This document shows positions 1 to 7,148 of a stretch of 9,882 nt of DNA, piece after piece; position 1 is the stretch's first letter, and each line of letters starts with the position of its first letter. The position numbers and the translations under genes were made by a program. The notes beneath the pieces are model-generated. The model made no database searches, was not told the origin of the DNA, and saw nothing but the letters and a program-made list of their open reading frames with translations. This DNA is from Actinomycetota bacterium (GTDB taxonomy: Bacteria > Actinomycetota > Humimicrobiia > Humimicrobiales > Humimicrobiaceae): assembly GCA_003155275.1 (NCBI GenBank), contig PMCC01000068.1, forward strand, positions 1 to 9,882, read 5' to 3'.

Positions 1-22
1 TTTTAAAGAAAGGAATTATAAA

Positions 23-1231
23 ATGGCAGCAAAAGTAAAATTTGAAAGAACAAAACCACACATAAACATAGGCACGATTGGCCACGTTGACCACGGGAAA
101 ACAACCCTTACATCAGCTATTACCATGTGCCTTAAATCAAAGGGCCTAAATGTACAGGTGCGTACCTTTGACTCCATTGACAATGCCCCTGAAGAAAGGG
201 AGCGTGGAATAACAATAGCAATAGCCCACGTCGAATATGAGACAGACAACCGCCACTATGCCCACGTAGACTGCCCGGGACACGCTGATTATGTAAAAAA
301 CATGATAACAGGCGCAGCCCAGATGGACGGGGCGATACTAGTGGTATCAGCAGCCGACGGGCCCATGCCCCAGACGCGAGAACACATCCTTTTAGCCCGC
401 CAGGTAGGTGTTCCATACATAGTGGTATTCTTAAACAAAGTCGACATGGTTGATGACCCTGAACTTATTGAGCTTGTAGAGCTTGAAGTAAGGGATCTTT
501 TGTCGTCCTATGAATTCCCGGGAGATGAAATCCCCATAATCCCCGGAAGCGCATTGCAGGCCATGGAATGCGGCTGCGGCAAAACTGAATGCAAAGCATG
601 CAGCGGGGTGCTTAACCTTATGGCCGCAGTGGACGCATACATACCCACACCGGTGCGTGATGTTGACAAGCCCTTCCTTATGCCTATCGAAGATATATTC
701 TCAATAACAGGAAGAGGCACCGTCGTAACGGGCAGGATAGAGCGTGGCAAGGTCCTTGTAGGTGAAAATGTCGAGATAGTGGGAATTCGTCCCAAGACAC
801 AGAAGACAGTGGTAACAGGCATCGAGATGTTCAGGAAACTTCTTGATGAAGGCACCGCAGGAGATAATGTGGGCTTGCTTCTTAGAGGGGTTACAAAAGA
901 TGATGTGGAGCGAGGCCAGGTAGTGGCAAAGCCCGGCTCAATAACTCCCCACTTTCACTTTAAGGCCCAGGTCTATATCCTTTCAAAAGAAGAAGGCGGA
1001 AGGCATACCCCGTTCTTTAACGGATACCGTCCACAGTTTTATTTCAGGACAACAGACGTAACGGCAGACGTCTCCCTCCCTGAAGGAGTAGAGATGATAA
1101 TGCCGGGAGACCATATAGAAATGGAAGTAAAGCTTATAGCTCCCATAGCCATGGAAGAGGGACTGCGGTTTGCAATACGTGAAGGCGGCAGGACAATCGG
1201 CGCCGGAAGCATAATAAAGATAATCGAGTAG
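23..1231 (+). CDS. tuf: Translation elongation factor EF-Tu
   Basis: EF-Tu is the GTPase that carries aminoacyl-tRNA to the ribosomal A site. The 402-residue product has the full three-domain layout. The G1 loop GHVDHGKT is at residues 20-27, switch I with Thr64 at about 47-70, DCPGH with the catalytic His87 at 83-87, NKVD at 138-141 and the SAL motif at 176-178. Domains 2 and 3 follow from about residue 210 and end in the conserved FAIREGGRT region. An AAAGGA site 8 nt upstream supports the ATG start. Oddities are a C-x-C-x4-C-x2-C cluster at residues 183-193, where E. coli EF-Tu has no such cysteines, and GITIAIAH in switch I where E. coli has GITINTSH. The gene looks richer in C-ending codons than the genes after it. 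It is followed by rpsJ, as at the end of many str operons. Identification is certain; whether a second tuf copy exists elsewhere cannot be seen. Confidence 0.99.
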   Translation: MAAKVKFERTKPHINIGTIGHVDHGKTTLTSAITMCLKSKGLNVQVRTFDSIDNAPEERERGITIAIAHVEYETDNRHYAHVDCPGHADYVKNMITGAAQMDGAILVVSAADGPMPQTREHILLARQVGVPYIVVFLNKVDMVDDPELIELVELEVRDLLSSYEFPGDEIPIIPGSALQAMECGCGKTECKACSGVLNLMAAVDAYIPTPVRDVDKPFLMPIEDIFSITGRGTVVTGRIERGKVLVGENVEIVGIRPKTQKTVVTGIEMFRKLLDEGTAGDNVGLLLRGVTKDDVERGQVVAKPGSITPHFHFKAQVYILSKEEGGRHTPFFNGYRPQFYFRTTDVTADVSLPEGVEMIMPGDHIEMEVKLIAPIAMEEGLRFAIREGGRTIGAGSIIKIIE

Positions 1232-1342
1232 ATAAGCATAAAGTGCAAGCGCTTGTGCAGGCTTAGATACAGGTACTTAAGCGGGTTTTTAAAAGTGAAA
1301 GATATTGGAAGAAGAAAAAATTAAATCAGGAGGAAATTTAAG
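1232..1342 (+). other. tuf-rpsJ intergenic spacer with small inverted repeats
   Basis: This 111-bp gene-free spacer holds a perfect 10-bp palindrome, CAAGCGCTTG (1246-1255). Next comes a possible weak hairpin, GCTTAG (1261-1266) pairing with TTAAGC (1277-1282) and including one G-U pair. GGG and five T residues (1286-1290) follow. This resembles a weak terminator or attenuator, but the stem is short and the T run is offset by three G residues, so readthrough into rpsJ is expected. I see no convincing promoter. The rpsJ ribosome binding site AGGAGG is at 1328-1333. Confidence 0.35.
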
Positions 1343-1660
1343 TTGGCAGCTAAACTGGGACAGAAAATAAGAATAAAATTAAAAGCTTATGACCATGAAG
1401 TAATCGACAAGTCAGCGAAGAAAATCGTTGAGACTGCTGAGAATTCAGGCGCAAAAGTTTCCGGCCCTATACCGCTACCGAACAGAAAGAATGTTTATTG
1501 CGTAATCAGGTCGCCGCATGTTGACAAGGATTCAAGGGAACATTTTGAAATAAGGGTGCACAAGAGGCTTATTGATATCATGGACCCTACACCAAAGACT
1601 GTCGATTTGCTTATGAGACTTAGTTTACCGGCCGGTGTGGATATAGAAATAAAGTCTTAA
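1343..1660 (+). CDS. rpsJ: 30S ribosomal protein S10 (NusE)
   Basis: S10 is a protein of the 30S head. As NusE it also binds NusB and NusG during transcription antitermination and transcription-translation coupling. The 105-residue product is close to the usual length. It shows the family core: [12 protein letters not shown] near the start, [10 protein letters not shown] in the extended loop, [16 protein letters not shown], then HKRLIDI. The start is TTG at 1343, with AGGAGG 9 nt upstream. No ATG lies nearby and the family N-terminus begins right here, so TTG is well supported. The gene follows tuf and is cut off from rplC by a 237-bp gap with its own promoter. It may therefore be transcribed mainly with the str-type genes upstream, as in lineages where rpsJ closes the str operon. 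Confidence 0.98.
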   Translation: MAAKLGQKIRIKLKAYDHEVIDKSAKKIVETAENSGAKVSGPIPLPNRKNVYCVIRSPHVDKDSREHFEIRVHKRLIDIMDPTPKTVDLLMRLSLPAGVDIEIKS

Positions 1661-1823
1661 GTCATTAATCTTTTAAGATTTTTAAAACTTTGAAAAATAT
1701 ATATTTGCAAAAGCGCGATTATATCAGTTTGGATTGTTTTTTAAGAGGATAGCTTTTTTCCAATGGAACCAGCCGGAGATGCGTTTGTTTATATACCCGG
1801 CCTAAAGGAAAACCGGATTTGTC

Positions 1824-1852
1824 TTGAAAGAAAAAAACAATAAATATATAAT
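1824..1852 (+). promoter_or_regulatory. Near-consensus sigma-70 promoter for rplC and downstream genes
   Basis: The -35 hexamer TTGAAA (1824-1829, five of six consensus bases) is separated by exactly 17 bp from the -10 hexamer TATAAT (1847-1852, a full match). The spacer is A-rich. Transcription would start near 1859-1860, giving a leader of about 38 nt before the rplC ATG. The match is direct from sequence. That it drives the S10-spc genes separately from tuf-rpsJ is inference. AT-rich DNA gives some false promoter matches, but a near-perfect one at the right place and on the right strand is persuasive. Confidence 0.75.
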
Positions 1853-1868
1853 AACGTTTTTGTCTTTG

Positions 1869-1885
1869 TCCAATAATAACTTGGA
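1869..1885 (+). promoter_or_regulatory. Hairpin overlapping the rplC ribosome binding site
   Basis: TCCAA (1869-1873) pairs perfectly with TTGGA (1881-1885) around a 7-nt loop. The stem can extend by about three weaker pairs past a bulged G (1868). The 3' arm takes in the GGA of the GGAAAG ribosome binding site (1883-1888) that serves the ATG at 1898. It would lie within the first 30 nt of a transcript from the promoter at 1824-1852. The pairing is visible; a role in controlling rplC translation is inferred, and the structure is small. Confidence 0.35.
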
Positions 1886-1897
1886 AAGTGATAAACA

Positions 1898-2521
1898 ATG
1901 GTAAATGCAATTTATGGAAAAAAAATCGGGTCAACCCAGGTATTCAGCAGTTCCGGTGCAGCAATTTATGTAACTGCAATAGAAGCTGAGCCTTGCATGG
2001 TCGTCCAGGTTAAACAGGAAGCAACTGATGGTTATAAAGCCCTTAAGGTCGGGTTTGGCTCTATCAAGGAAAATAAGGCGACAAAGCCTGCCAAAGGAGT
2101 TTTCAGTAAAAACAGCCTGCAGGTAAAGAGATATGTAAAAGAGCTGAGGGTTGATGAGTTTGATAAGGAATATAAACCCGGTGACTTAATCGATTTGCAG
2201 GTATTTAATATTGGGGATAAAGTAAAGATAACCGGGATAGCCCGTGGGAAAGGTTTCGCGGGAGTTATAAAAAGATATAATTTCCATAGGGGCCCTGTAT
2301 CTCACGGTTCTCACAGCATAAGGAAAACGGGTGCGGTCGGGATGTGCGCAACTCCTTCCAAGGTGCATAAAGGCAAGAAAATGCCCGGCAGGATGGGCGG
2401 AAAAAGAGTAACAAATCCGGCTACCGAGATCATAGACATTATTGTGGACCAGAACCTTATATTGGTTAAGGGGAGCGTACCGGGATCTTCAGGAAATATA
2501 GTTATGCTGAAAAAAGCTTAA
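1898..2521 (+). CDS. rplC: 50S ribosomal protein L3
   Basis: L3 is an early-assembly 50S protein that binds 23S rRNA and sends a loop towards the peptidyl-transferase centre. The 207-residue product matches the usual length. Its N-terminal barrel strand carries GKKIGSTQVF (residues 7-16; most bacteria have GMT here). The central loop, residues 117-172, contains GKGFAGVIKRY, HRGPVSHGSH and KGKKMPGRMGG, the family signature. The ATG start is preceded by GGAAAG, weaker than most sites in this operon and potentially partly masked by the hairpin at 1869-1885. rplC is the first gene after the promoter at 1824-1852, so it probably heads the S10 transcript. rplD starts 47 nt after its stop. Confidence 0.98.
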   Translation: MVNAIYGKKIGSTQVFSSSGAAIYVTAIEAEPCMVVQVKQEATDGYKALKVGFGSIKENKATKPAKGVFSKNSLQVKRYVKELRVDEFDKEYKPGDLIDLQVFNIGDKVKITGIARGKGFAGVIKRYNFHRGPVSHGSHSIRKTGAVGMCATPSKVHKGKKMPGRMGGKRVTNPATEIIDIIVDQNLILVKGSVPGSSGNIVMLKKA

Positions 2522-2568
2522 GCAATATTTAAGCAGTGATAATTTTGAAATAAAATTTGGAGAAAAAA

Positions 2569-3207
2569 ATGGCAAAGTTAAATGTCTTGGATTTAGAAGG
2601 CAAAGAAAAAGAGAAATTCGATATTTCAGATGAAATTGTGACCCTGAAAGCCAATGACGAACTGATTCATCAGGAAGTCCGAAGATATCTTGCAACTGGC
2701 AGGGCAGGTACTCACAAGACTAAGGGAAGAAGCGAGGTTTCAGGAGGCGGCAGGAAACCGTGGAGGCAGAAGGGCACAGGGAATGCTAGAGCCGGTTCCA
2801 ACAGGTCCCCGCTGTGGCGTCATGGCGGCGTGACATTTGGCCCTACACCGAGGGATTATTCATTCAAGCTAAACAAGAAAGTCATAAGAAAATCAAGGCT
2901 TATAGCATTGTCTGAAAAGTTCAATGAGAAAAGGATTTTGGTTGTAGATAGTTTTGATTTTGACCAGCCAAAGACCAAAAGAGCTTACGAGATTCTCGGA
3001 AACTTTGAAGTCACTGGAAAAAAGGTACTGCTTGTCCTGGATGATATAAATACAGGCACTGCCAAATCGTTCAGGAATATTCCTGAGGTTAAAATAGTAA
3101 GCGCCAGGGGACTTGTTACTTATGATATCCTGGTTGCAGATTATTTGATGTTTACAAAAAAAGCGTTAACGGATTTTACCAAGGGGTTGACAAATGAAAG
3201 ATCCTAG
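2569..3207 (+). CDS. rplD: 50S ribosomal protein L4
   Basis: L4 is a 50S protein whose long loop helps line the constriction of the peptide exit tunnel. In E. coli it also represses the S10 operon. I place the start at the ATG at 2569, giving 212 residues, because GGAG (2559-2562) sits 6 nt upstream. An in-frame TTG at 2557 would lie against that site and add only MEKK. The tunnel loop, residues 43-92, shows GRAGTHKTKGRSEVSGGG and KPWRQKGTGNARAGSNRSP, followed by GPTPRDYSFKLNKK. The Rossmann-like C-terminal half contains LLVLDDI. The end overlaps rplW by 14 nt. Nothing upstream of rpsJ or rplC resembles the E. coli L4 leader in a way I can recognise. Confidence 0.97.
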   Translation: MAKLNVLDLEGKEKEKFDISDEIVTLKANDELIHQEVRRYLATGRAGTHKTKGRSEVSGGGRKPWRQKGTGNARAGSNRSPLWRHGGVTFGPTPRDYSFKLNKKVIRKSRLIALSEKFNEKRILVVDSFDFDQPKTKRAYEILGNFEVTGKKVLLVLDDINTGTAKSFRNIPEVKIVSARGLVTYDILVADYLMFTKKALTDFTKGLTNERS

Positions 3208-3484
3208 AGACATAATTCTAAGCCCTATAGTATCCGAGAAAAGTTATGCTGCCGCACAGCACAAGCAGTATTCTTTCCTCATTGATACAAGGGTTGACAA
3301 AGGTGAAGTTAAAAAAGCGATTGAGAAAATTTTCAATGTAAAAGTTCTTAGAGTTAATACTATAAATGTAAAACCTAAACCAAAAAGGCTGGGAAAGACA
3401 AGTGGTTATTCTTCTAAGAAAAAAAAGGCTATTGTTACTGTTAGTGCAAAAGACAAGATAGATTTCTTCGAATCAACAGTTTAA
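3194..3484 (+). CDS. rplW: 50S ribosomal protein L23
   Basis: L23 sits at the mouth of the peptide exit tunnel and is the main docking point for trigger factor and SRP. The 96-residue product is of normal bacterial length. It shows the family pattern DIILSPIVSEKSY at the N-terminus, FLIDTRVDKGEVKKAIEKIF, VLRVNT, and the basic loop KPKPKRLGKTSGY that contacts 23S rRNA. The ATG start lies inside the last 14 nt of rplD, with AAGGGG 7 nt upstream inside the rplD coding sequence. Translation of the two genes is therefore likely coupled. Confidence 0.98.
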   Translation: MKDPRDIILSPIVSEKSYAAAQHKQYSFLIDTRVDKGEVKKAIEKIFNVKVLRVNTINVKPKPKRLGKTSGYSSKKKKAIVTVSAKDKIDFFESTV

Positions 3485-3518
3485 CAATTGAATTCAATTA
3501 CGTTTTGGAGGTATTAAG

Positions 3519-4349
<831 letters not shown>

Positions 4350-4361
4350 GGAGGAATAATT

Positions 4362-4661
4362 ATGTCCAGGTCTTTAAAAAAGGGTCCATTTATAGATGAA
4401 AGTCTTTCAAATCAAATAGAAAAATTAAACCAGGAAAGCCAGAAAAAGATTATTAAGACATGGTCCCGAAGTTCGACTATTTTTCCTGAAATGGTGGGCC
4501 ATACGATAGCTGTTTATGATGGAAGAAGGCACATACCGGTTTTTATAGCGGAAGCAATGGTAGGACACAAGCTGGGCGAATTCGCTCCGACACGCTCTAT
4601 CAGGCCGCATATTTATAAAGGCAAAAGTGAAAAAGCAGCTACAGTCAAAAAGAAAAAGTAA
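4362..4661 (+). CDS. rpsS: 30S ribosomal protein S19
   Basis: S19 is a 30S head protein that pairs with S13 and reaches towards the A-site finger and tRNA. The 99-residue product contains the invariant start [56 protein letters not shown], and a lysine-rich tail. The ATG start has AAGGAGG 7 nt upstream, beginning within the rplB stop codon. Spacing to rplV is 15 nt. Nothing unusual apart from SRSST, where many bacteria have SRRST. Confidence 0.98.
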   Translation: MSRSLKKGPFIDESLSNQIEKLNQESQKKIIKTWSRSSTIFPEMVGHTIAVYDGRRHIPVFIAEAMVGHKLGEFAPTRSIRPHIYKGKSEKAATVKKKK

Positions 4662-4676
4662 AAGAGGGGACTTATT

Positions 4677-5072
4677 TTGGAAGCAAAGGCAGTTGAAAAA
4701 TATATCAAGATTTCACCAAGGAAAATAAAATATGTTATTGATACCGTAAAGAAAAAATCTGTTGAGCAGGCTGTAGGCTTGTTGTCGGTTACTCCCAAGG
4801 GTGCGGCAGTCCATGTAAAAAAAGCTATTCAGAGCGCGGCCGCAAATGCAACCGAAAATTTTAAGGATTATAAGGTCGCTGAAGATGATTTGTTTATAAA
4901 AGAAATATTTGTAACTCAGGGGCCGACACAAAAGAGGTTTAAACCGAGGGCCAAAGGTCGTGCGGACAGAGTTTTGAAAAAGTCTGCCCATATAACGGTT
5001 TTTGTTTCAGACGGAAAAAGCGGCAGTGGTGAAAAAATTTCAAAGCAGGTTAAAAAGGAGGCTAAAGTCTAA
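4677..5072 (+). CDS. rplV: 50S ribosomal protein L22
   Basis: L22 binds all domains of 23S rRNA. Its beta-hairpin, with that of L4, forms the exit-tunnel constriction where macrolides act. The 131-residue product shows the core helical domain [17 protein letters not shown] and the tunnel hairpin at residues 81-106 ([16 protein letters not shown], then AHITV). A basic tail of about 20 residues (111-131) makes it longer than the 110-residue E. coli protein. The TTG start at 4677 is preceded by AGAGGGGA with 6 nt spacing, and no ATG is close. The stop codon overlaps the rpsC start by one nucleotide (TAATG), so termination and reinitiation are probably coupled. Confidence 0.97.
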   Translation: MEAKAVEKYIKISPRKIKYVIDTVKKKSVEQAVGLLSVTPKGAAVHVKKAIQSAAANATENFKDYKVAEDDLFIKEIFVTQGPTQKRFKPRAKGRADRVLKKSAHITVFVSDGKSGSGEKISKQVKKEAKV

Positions 5073-5743
5073 TGGGACAGAAGGTAAGCCCTAACGGTTT
5101 AAGACTGGGAATTAACAAATACTGGCAGTCAAGGTGGTTTTCATCAAGGGAATATGCCAAGTTTTTATATGAAGATATAAAAATCAGGGCGGTCCTGGAG
5201 GAACAGCTCGCAAATGGCGGGATTTCCAAAATCGAAATAGAAAGAACTGCTGATGAATTAAAAGTTGATGTCTTTACTGCCAAACCGGGAGTAGTAATAG
5301 GTAAAAGAGGAACTAACATCAACGATATGAAGGAAATGGTCCAGAAACAAATAGGCAAGACCATACAGCTGAATATAATTGAAGTCAAGAAACCGGAAAT
5401 AATATCAAAGCTTGTTGCTGAAAGTATAGCTTCCCAGCTTGTTAGCAGGGTCAGTTTCAGGAAGGCAATGAAGAAAGCAATGTCTCTTGCAATGAAATCC
5501 GGGGCAAAAGGAATAAGGGTGCAGTGTGCCGGCCGTTTGGGAGGCGCTGAAATGGCGCGAACCGAATGGTACAGGGAAGGCAGAGTGCCGCTTCATACGC
5601 TCCGTGCAGATATTGACTATGGTGTTGCTGAAGCAAGGACAACATTTGGAAAAATAGGAGTTAAGGTCTGGATTTATCTGGGAGATACTATTTTTGATAA
5701 GAAAGAACTTGAAGAAAAGAAAGCTTCAGTTGCAGTAAGATAA
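5072..5743 (+). CDS. rpsC: 30S ribosomal protein S3
   Basis: S3 lines the mRNA entry channel of the 30S subunit and contributes to its helicase activity. The 223-residue product starts with the typical [14 protein letters not shown]. It carries a type 2 KH domain with the GKRG loop at residues 77-80. The C-terminal domain contains [19 protein letters not shown]. Basic residues Arg130, Lys131 and Lys134 correspond to the helicase-linked E. coli Arg131, Arg132 and Lys135. The ATG overlaps the rplV stop by one nucleotide, and GGAGG (5057-5061) lies inside rplV. rplP follows after 12 nt. Confidence 0.99.
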   Translation: MGQKVSPNGLRLGINKYWQSRWFSSREYAKFLYEDIKIRAVLEEQLANGGISKIEIERTADELKVDVFTAKPGVVIGKRGTNINDMKEMVQKQIGKTIQLNIIEVKKPEIISKLVAESIASQLVSRVSFRKAMKKAMSLAMKSGAKGIRVQCAGRLGGAEMARTEWYREGRVPLHTLRADIDYGVAEARTTFGKIGVKVWIYLGDTIFDKKELEEKKASVAVR

Positions 5744-5755
5744 AAGGAGAAATCT

Positions 5756-6178
5756 ATGTCACCGATGTTAATGCCCAAGAGGGTTAAACACAGAAAAGAA
5801 CAAAGAGGCAGGATGAAAGGTTTGTCCAAAGGAAACAAAAAGATGTATTTTGGGGAATTTGGATTACAAGCTTTGGAACCGGGTTGGGTAACCAGCAAAC
5901 AGATAGAAGCAGCAAGAGTTGCGCTCACGCGTTATATGAAAAGAGGCGGGAAAGTATGGATTAATGTATTTCCGCACAAACCTGTAACAAAGAAGCCGGC
6001 AGAAACCCGTCAGGGCGGCGGCAAAGGCGCGCCGGAGTTCTGGGTGGCAGTAGTAAAAACAGGCAGGGTGATGTTTGAGCTCTCAGGCGTCCATATGGAG
6101 GATGCTAAAGAAGCCATCAGGCTGGCATCTCATAAGCTGCCTATAAAAACAAAATTTATTTATGAAAAAGAATTATAA
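5756..6178 (+). CDS. rplP: 50S ribosomal protein L16
   Basis: L16 is a late-assembling 50S protein that organises the A-site tRNA pocket and the binding of L27. The 140-residue product has [17 protein letters not shown] near the N-terminus, [20 protein letters not shown], and [18 protein letters not shown]. Arg85 corresponds to E. coli Arg81, the residue hydroxylated by YcfD where that enzyme exists; the next residue is Gln rather than the usual Met. I chose the ATG at 5756 because GGAG is 6 nt upstream. The ATG at 5765, matching the common MLMPKR start, would be 15 nt from it, so three extra residues are likely. rpmC starts after an 18-nt gap. Confidence 0.97.
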   Translation: MSPMLMPKRVKHRKEQRGRMKGLSKGNKKMYFGEFGLQALEPGWVTSKQIEAARVALTRYMKRGGKVWINVFPHKPVTKKPAETRQGGGKGAPEFWVAVVKTGRVMFELSGVHMEDAKEAIRLASHKLPIKTKFIYEKEL

Positions 6179-6196
6179 TTTTACGGGTGATTTTTG

Positions 6197-6394
6197 ATGA
6201 AAATGAAAGATATTAAAGAAAAGACAAAGGTTGAGCTTGAATCAAGGCTTTCAGAAGTTAAGAAAAATATTCTGGCGCTTAAATTCAAGAAGGCCACAGG
6301 CCAGCTGGAAAATAGCATGGCAGTGCATAATCTGAAAAAAGATGTTGCAAGAATTGAAACAGTTTTAAGCAAAAGAGAAAAAGAATTAGTCTAA
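6197..6394 (+). CDS. rpmC: 50S ribosomal protein L29
   Basis: L29 is a small two-helix protein next to L23 at the exit-tunnel rim. The product is 65 residues from the ATG at 6197. Its pattern is typical: a first helix with DIKEKTKVELESRLSEVKK, then LALKFKKATGQLENS and VHNLKKDVARIETVL. The start is not fully certain. An in-frame TTG at 6194 and another ATG at 6203 are close by. GGTGAT (6186-6191), which can pair with the 5' part of the anti-Shine-Dalgarno region, favours 6197. This is one of the weaker binding sites in the operon. rpsQ begins 11 nt after the stop. Confidence 0.95.
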   Translation: MKMKDIKEKTKVELESRLSEVKKNILALKFKKATGQLENSMAVHNLKKDVARIETVLSKREKELV

Positions 6395-6405
6395 GGGGGA
6401 TATTC

Positions 6406-6663
6406 TTGGAAGAAAGAGGAAAAAGAAAAATAAGAACAGGCGCTGTAGTTAGCGATAAAATGGACAAGACAGCTACAGTGGAGATTGAATCTTATTACAG
6501 GCACCCTTTATATAAAAAGATCCTGAGAAAAACAAAAAAATTAAAAGTCGACGATCCACAGAATGCACTGGTGACAGGCGATGTTGTCAGGCTTTCTGAA
6601 ACAAGGCCTGTAAGCAAGACTAAAAGGTGGAGAATCGTTGAAGTAGTCAGAAAAGCCAAATAA
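6406..6663 (+). CDS. rpsQ: 30S ribosomal protein S17
   Basis: S17 is a primary 16S rRNA binder in the 30S body with an OB fold. The 85-residue product shows the standard sequence: GAVVSDKMDKTATVEIE, then HPLYKKILRKTKK and the loop GDVVRLSETRPVSKTKRW. The start is TTG at 6406, preceded by AAGGGGGA with 5 nt spacing; no in-frame ATG fits the family N-terminus. It closes a compact run from rplC. A 104-bp gap follows before rplN. Confidence 0.98.
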   Translation: MEERGKRKIRTGAVVSDKMDKTATVEIESYYRHPLYKKILRKTKKLKVDDPQNALVTGDVVRLSETRPVSKTKRWRIVEVVRKAK

Positions 6664-6767
6664 TAATATTTCCCGTTGGCAGGAAGTTAAGTTTTATTTA
6701 TTTTTTAAAATTTGTCAGTTTGCGCAATTGATTTGAGGTTGTTACTAAGTAGAGAAGGGTTAGCAAG
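6664..6767 (+). other. rpsQ-rplN intergenic spacer
   Basis: This 104-bp gene-free AT-rich spacer lies where many bacteria have only a few bases. It holds the promoter candidate listed separately, the 8-bp palindrome TTGCGCAA (6720-6727), and the rplN ribosome binding site AGAAGGG (6753-6759). I found no GC-rich hairpin followed by T residues, so there is no evidence for a terminator after rpsQ. Confidence 0.5.
6676..6704 (+). promoter_or_regulatory. Possible weak sigma-70 promoter before rplN
   Basis: TTGGCA (6676-6681, five of six consensus bases) is followed after exactly 17 bp by TATTTT (6699-6704, four of six). Transcription would start near 6711, about 57 nt before rplN. In AT-rich DNA a match of this quality can arise by chance, so this is only a candidate for a secondary promoter feeding the spc-type genes. 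Confidence 0.3.
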
Positions 6768-7136
6768 ATGATACAGCAATATTCCAGAGTAAATGTTGCA
6801 GATAATACCGGGGCCAAGGAAGTGCGTTGCATAACTGTCCTGGGAGGAACCGGGAAAAGATATGCCAGGATAGGCGATATTTTTACTGCGACTGTCAAGG
6901 TTGCAAACCCTGGCGGTGTCGTTAAAAAAAGTGATGTTGTTAAGGTGGTTCTGGTTCGCTGCAAAAAAGGATACAGACGAAAGGACGGTTCATATATCAG
7001 GTTTGATGATAATGCCGCAGTGATTATAGATGAACAGAAAAACCCGAAGGGTACACGTATTTTTGGCCCTGTTGCCAGGGAATTAAGAGAAAAGAATTTT
7101 ATGAAGATTATTTCTTTAGCACCAGAAGTAATTTAG
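6768..7136 (+). CDS. rplN: 50S ribosomal protein L14
   Basis: L14 is a 50S protein at the subunit interface. It takes part in intersubunit bridges and is the docking site for the ribosome-silencing factor RsfS. The 122-residue product has the usual bacterial length. It begins [19 protein letters not shown], followed by [35 protein letters not shown], and [24 protein letters not shown] at the C-terminus. The ATG start has AGAAGGG 8 nt upstream. It is the first gene after the 104-bp spacer, corresponding to the first gene of the E. coli spc operon. rplX follows after 12 nt. Confidence 0.99.
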   Translation: MIQQYSRVNVADNTGAKEVRCITVLGGTGKRYARIGDIFTATVKVANPGGVVKKSDVVKVVLVRCKKGYRRKDGSYIRFDDNAAVIIDEQKNPKGTRIFGPVARELREKNFMKIISLAPEVI

Positions 7137-7148
7137 GGAGTAATTAAT

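Larger units (their letters stand above)
1661..1897 (+). other. rpsJ-rplC intergenic regulatory region
   Basis: This 237-bp AT-rich stretch has no recognisable gene and interrupts the usually tight rpsJ-rplC junction. From left to right it contains an AT-rich inverted repeat, AATCTT-TT-AAGATT followed by TTT (1667-1683), too weak to call a terminator. GCCGG (1772-1776) could pair with CCGGC further on near 1800, but the loop would be long. The strong promoter and the hairpin over the rplC ribosome binding site are listed separately. A 26-codon ATG frame (1763-1843) exists, but its ribosome binding site match is poor and its end overlaps the promoter spacer, so I do not call it a gene. Confidence 0.6.

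Noticed and set aside
1667..1683. AATCTT-TT-AAGATT plus TTT after rpsJ as an intrinsic terminator
   Set aside because: The stem is AT-rich with a 2-nt loop, which cannot form as written, and the T run is only three bases beyond the stem.
1763..1843. 26-codon ATG open frame in the rpsJ-rplC gap (begins MEPAGDAF)
   Set aside because: The nearest purine-rich site, AGAGGA, is about 13 nt from the ATG. No family is recognisable, and the end of the frame overlaps the spacer of the strong promoter. A 26-codon frame is expected by chance.
1661..1897. Remnant of an insertion sequence or mobile element causing the long gap
   Set aside because: No terminal inverted repeats, target-site duplication or transposase-like fragment is visible, and the region contains organised regulatory signals instead.
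1719..1934. 71-residue open frame on the minus strand across the rpsJ-rplC gap
   Set aside because: It starts inside rplC on the opposite strand, is low-complexity and rich in Phe/Lys/Leu from AT-rich DNA, and resembles no family I know.
2557..2568. TTG at 2557 as the rplD start
   Set aside because: It would overlap the GGAG site that serves the ATG at 2569 and leave no suitable binding site of its own.
4613..4798. Minus-strand and alternative-frame open frames of 60-115 codons across the window
   Set aside because: All sit opposite or inside clearly identified ribosomal-protein genes or tuf, lack family resemblance and are explained as coding-sequence shadows.
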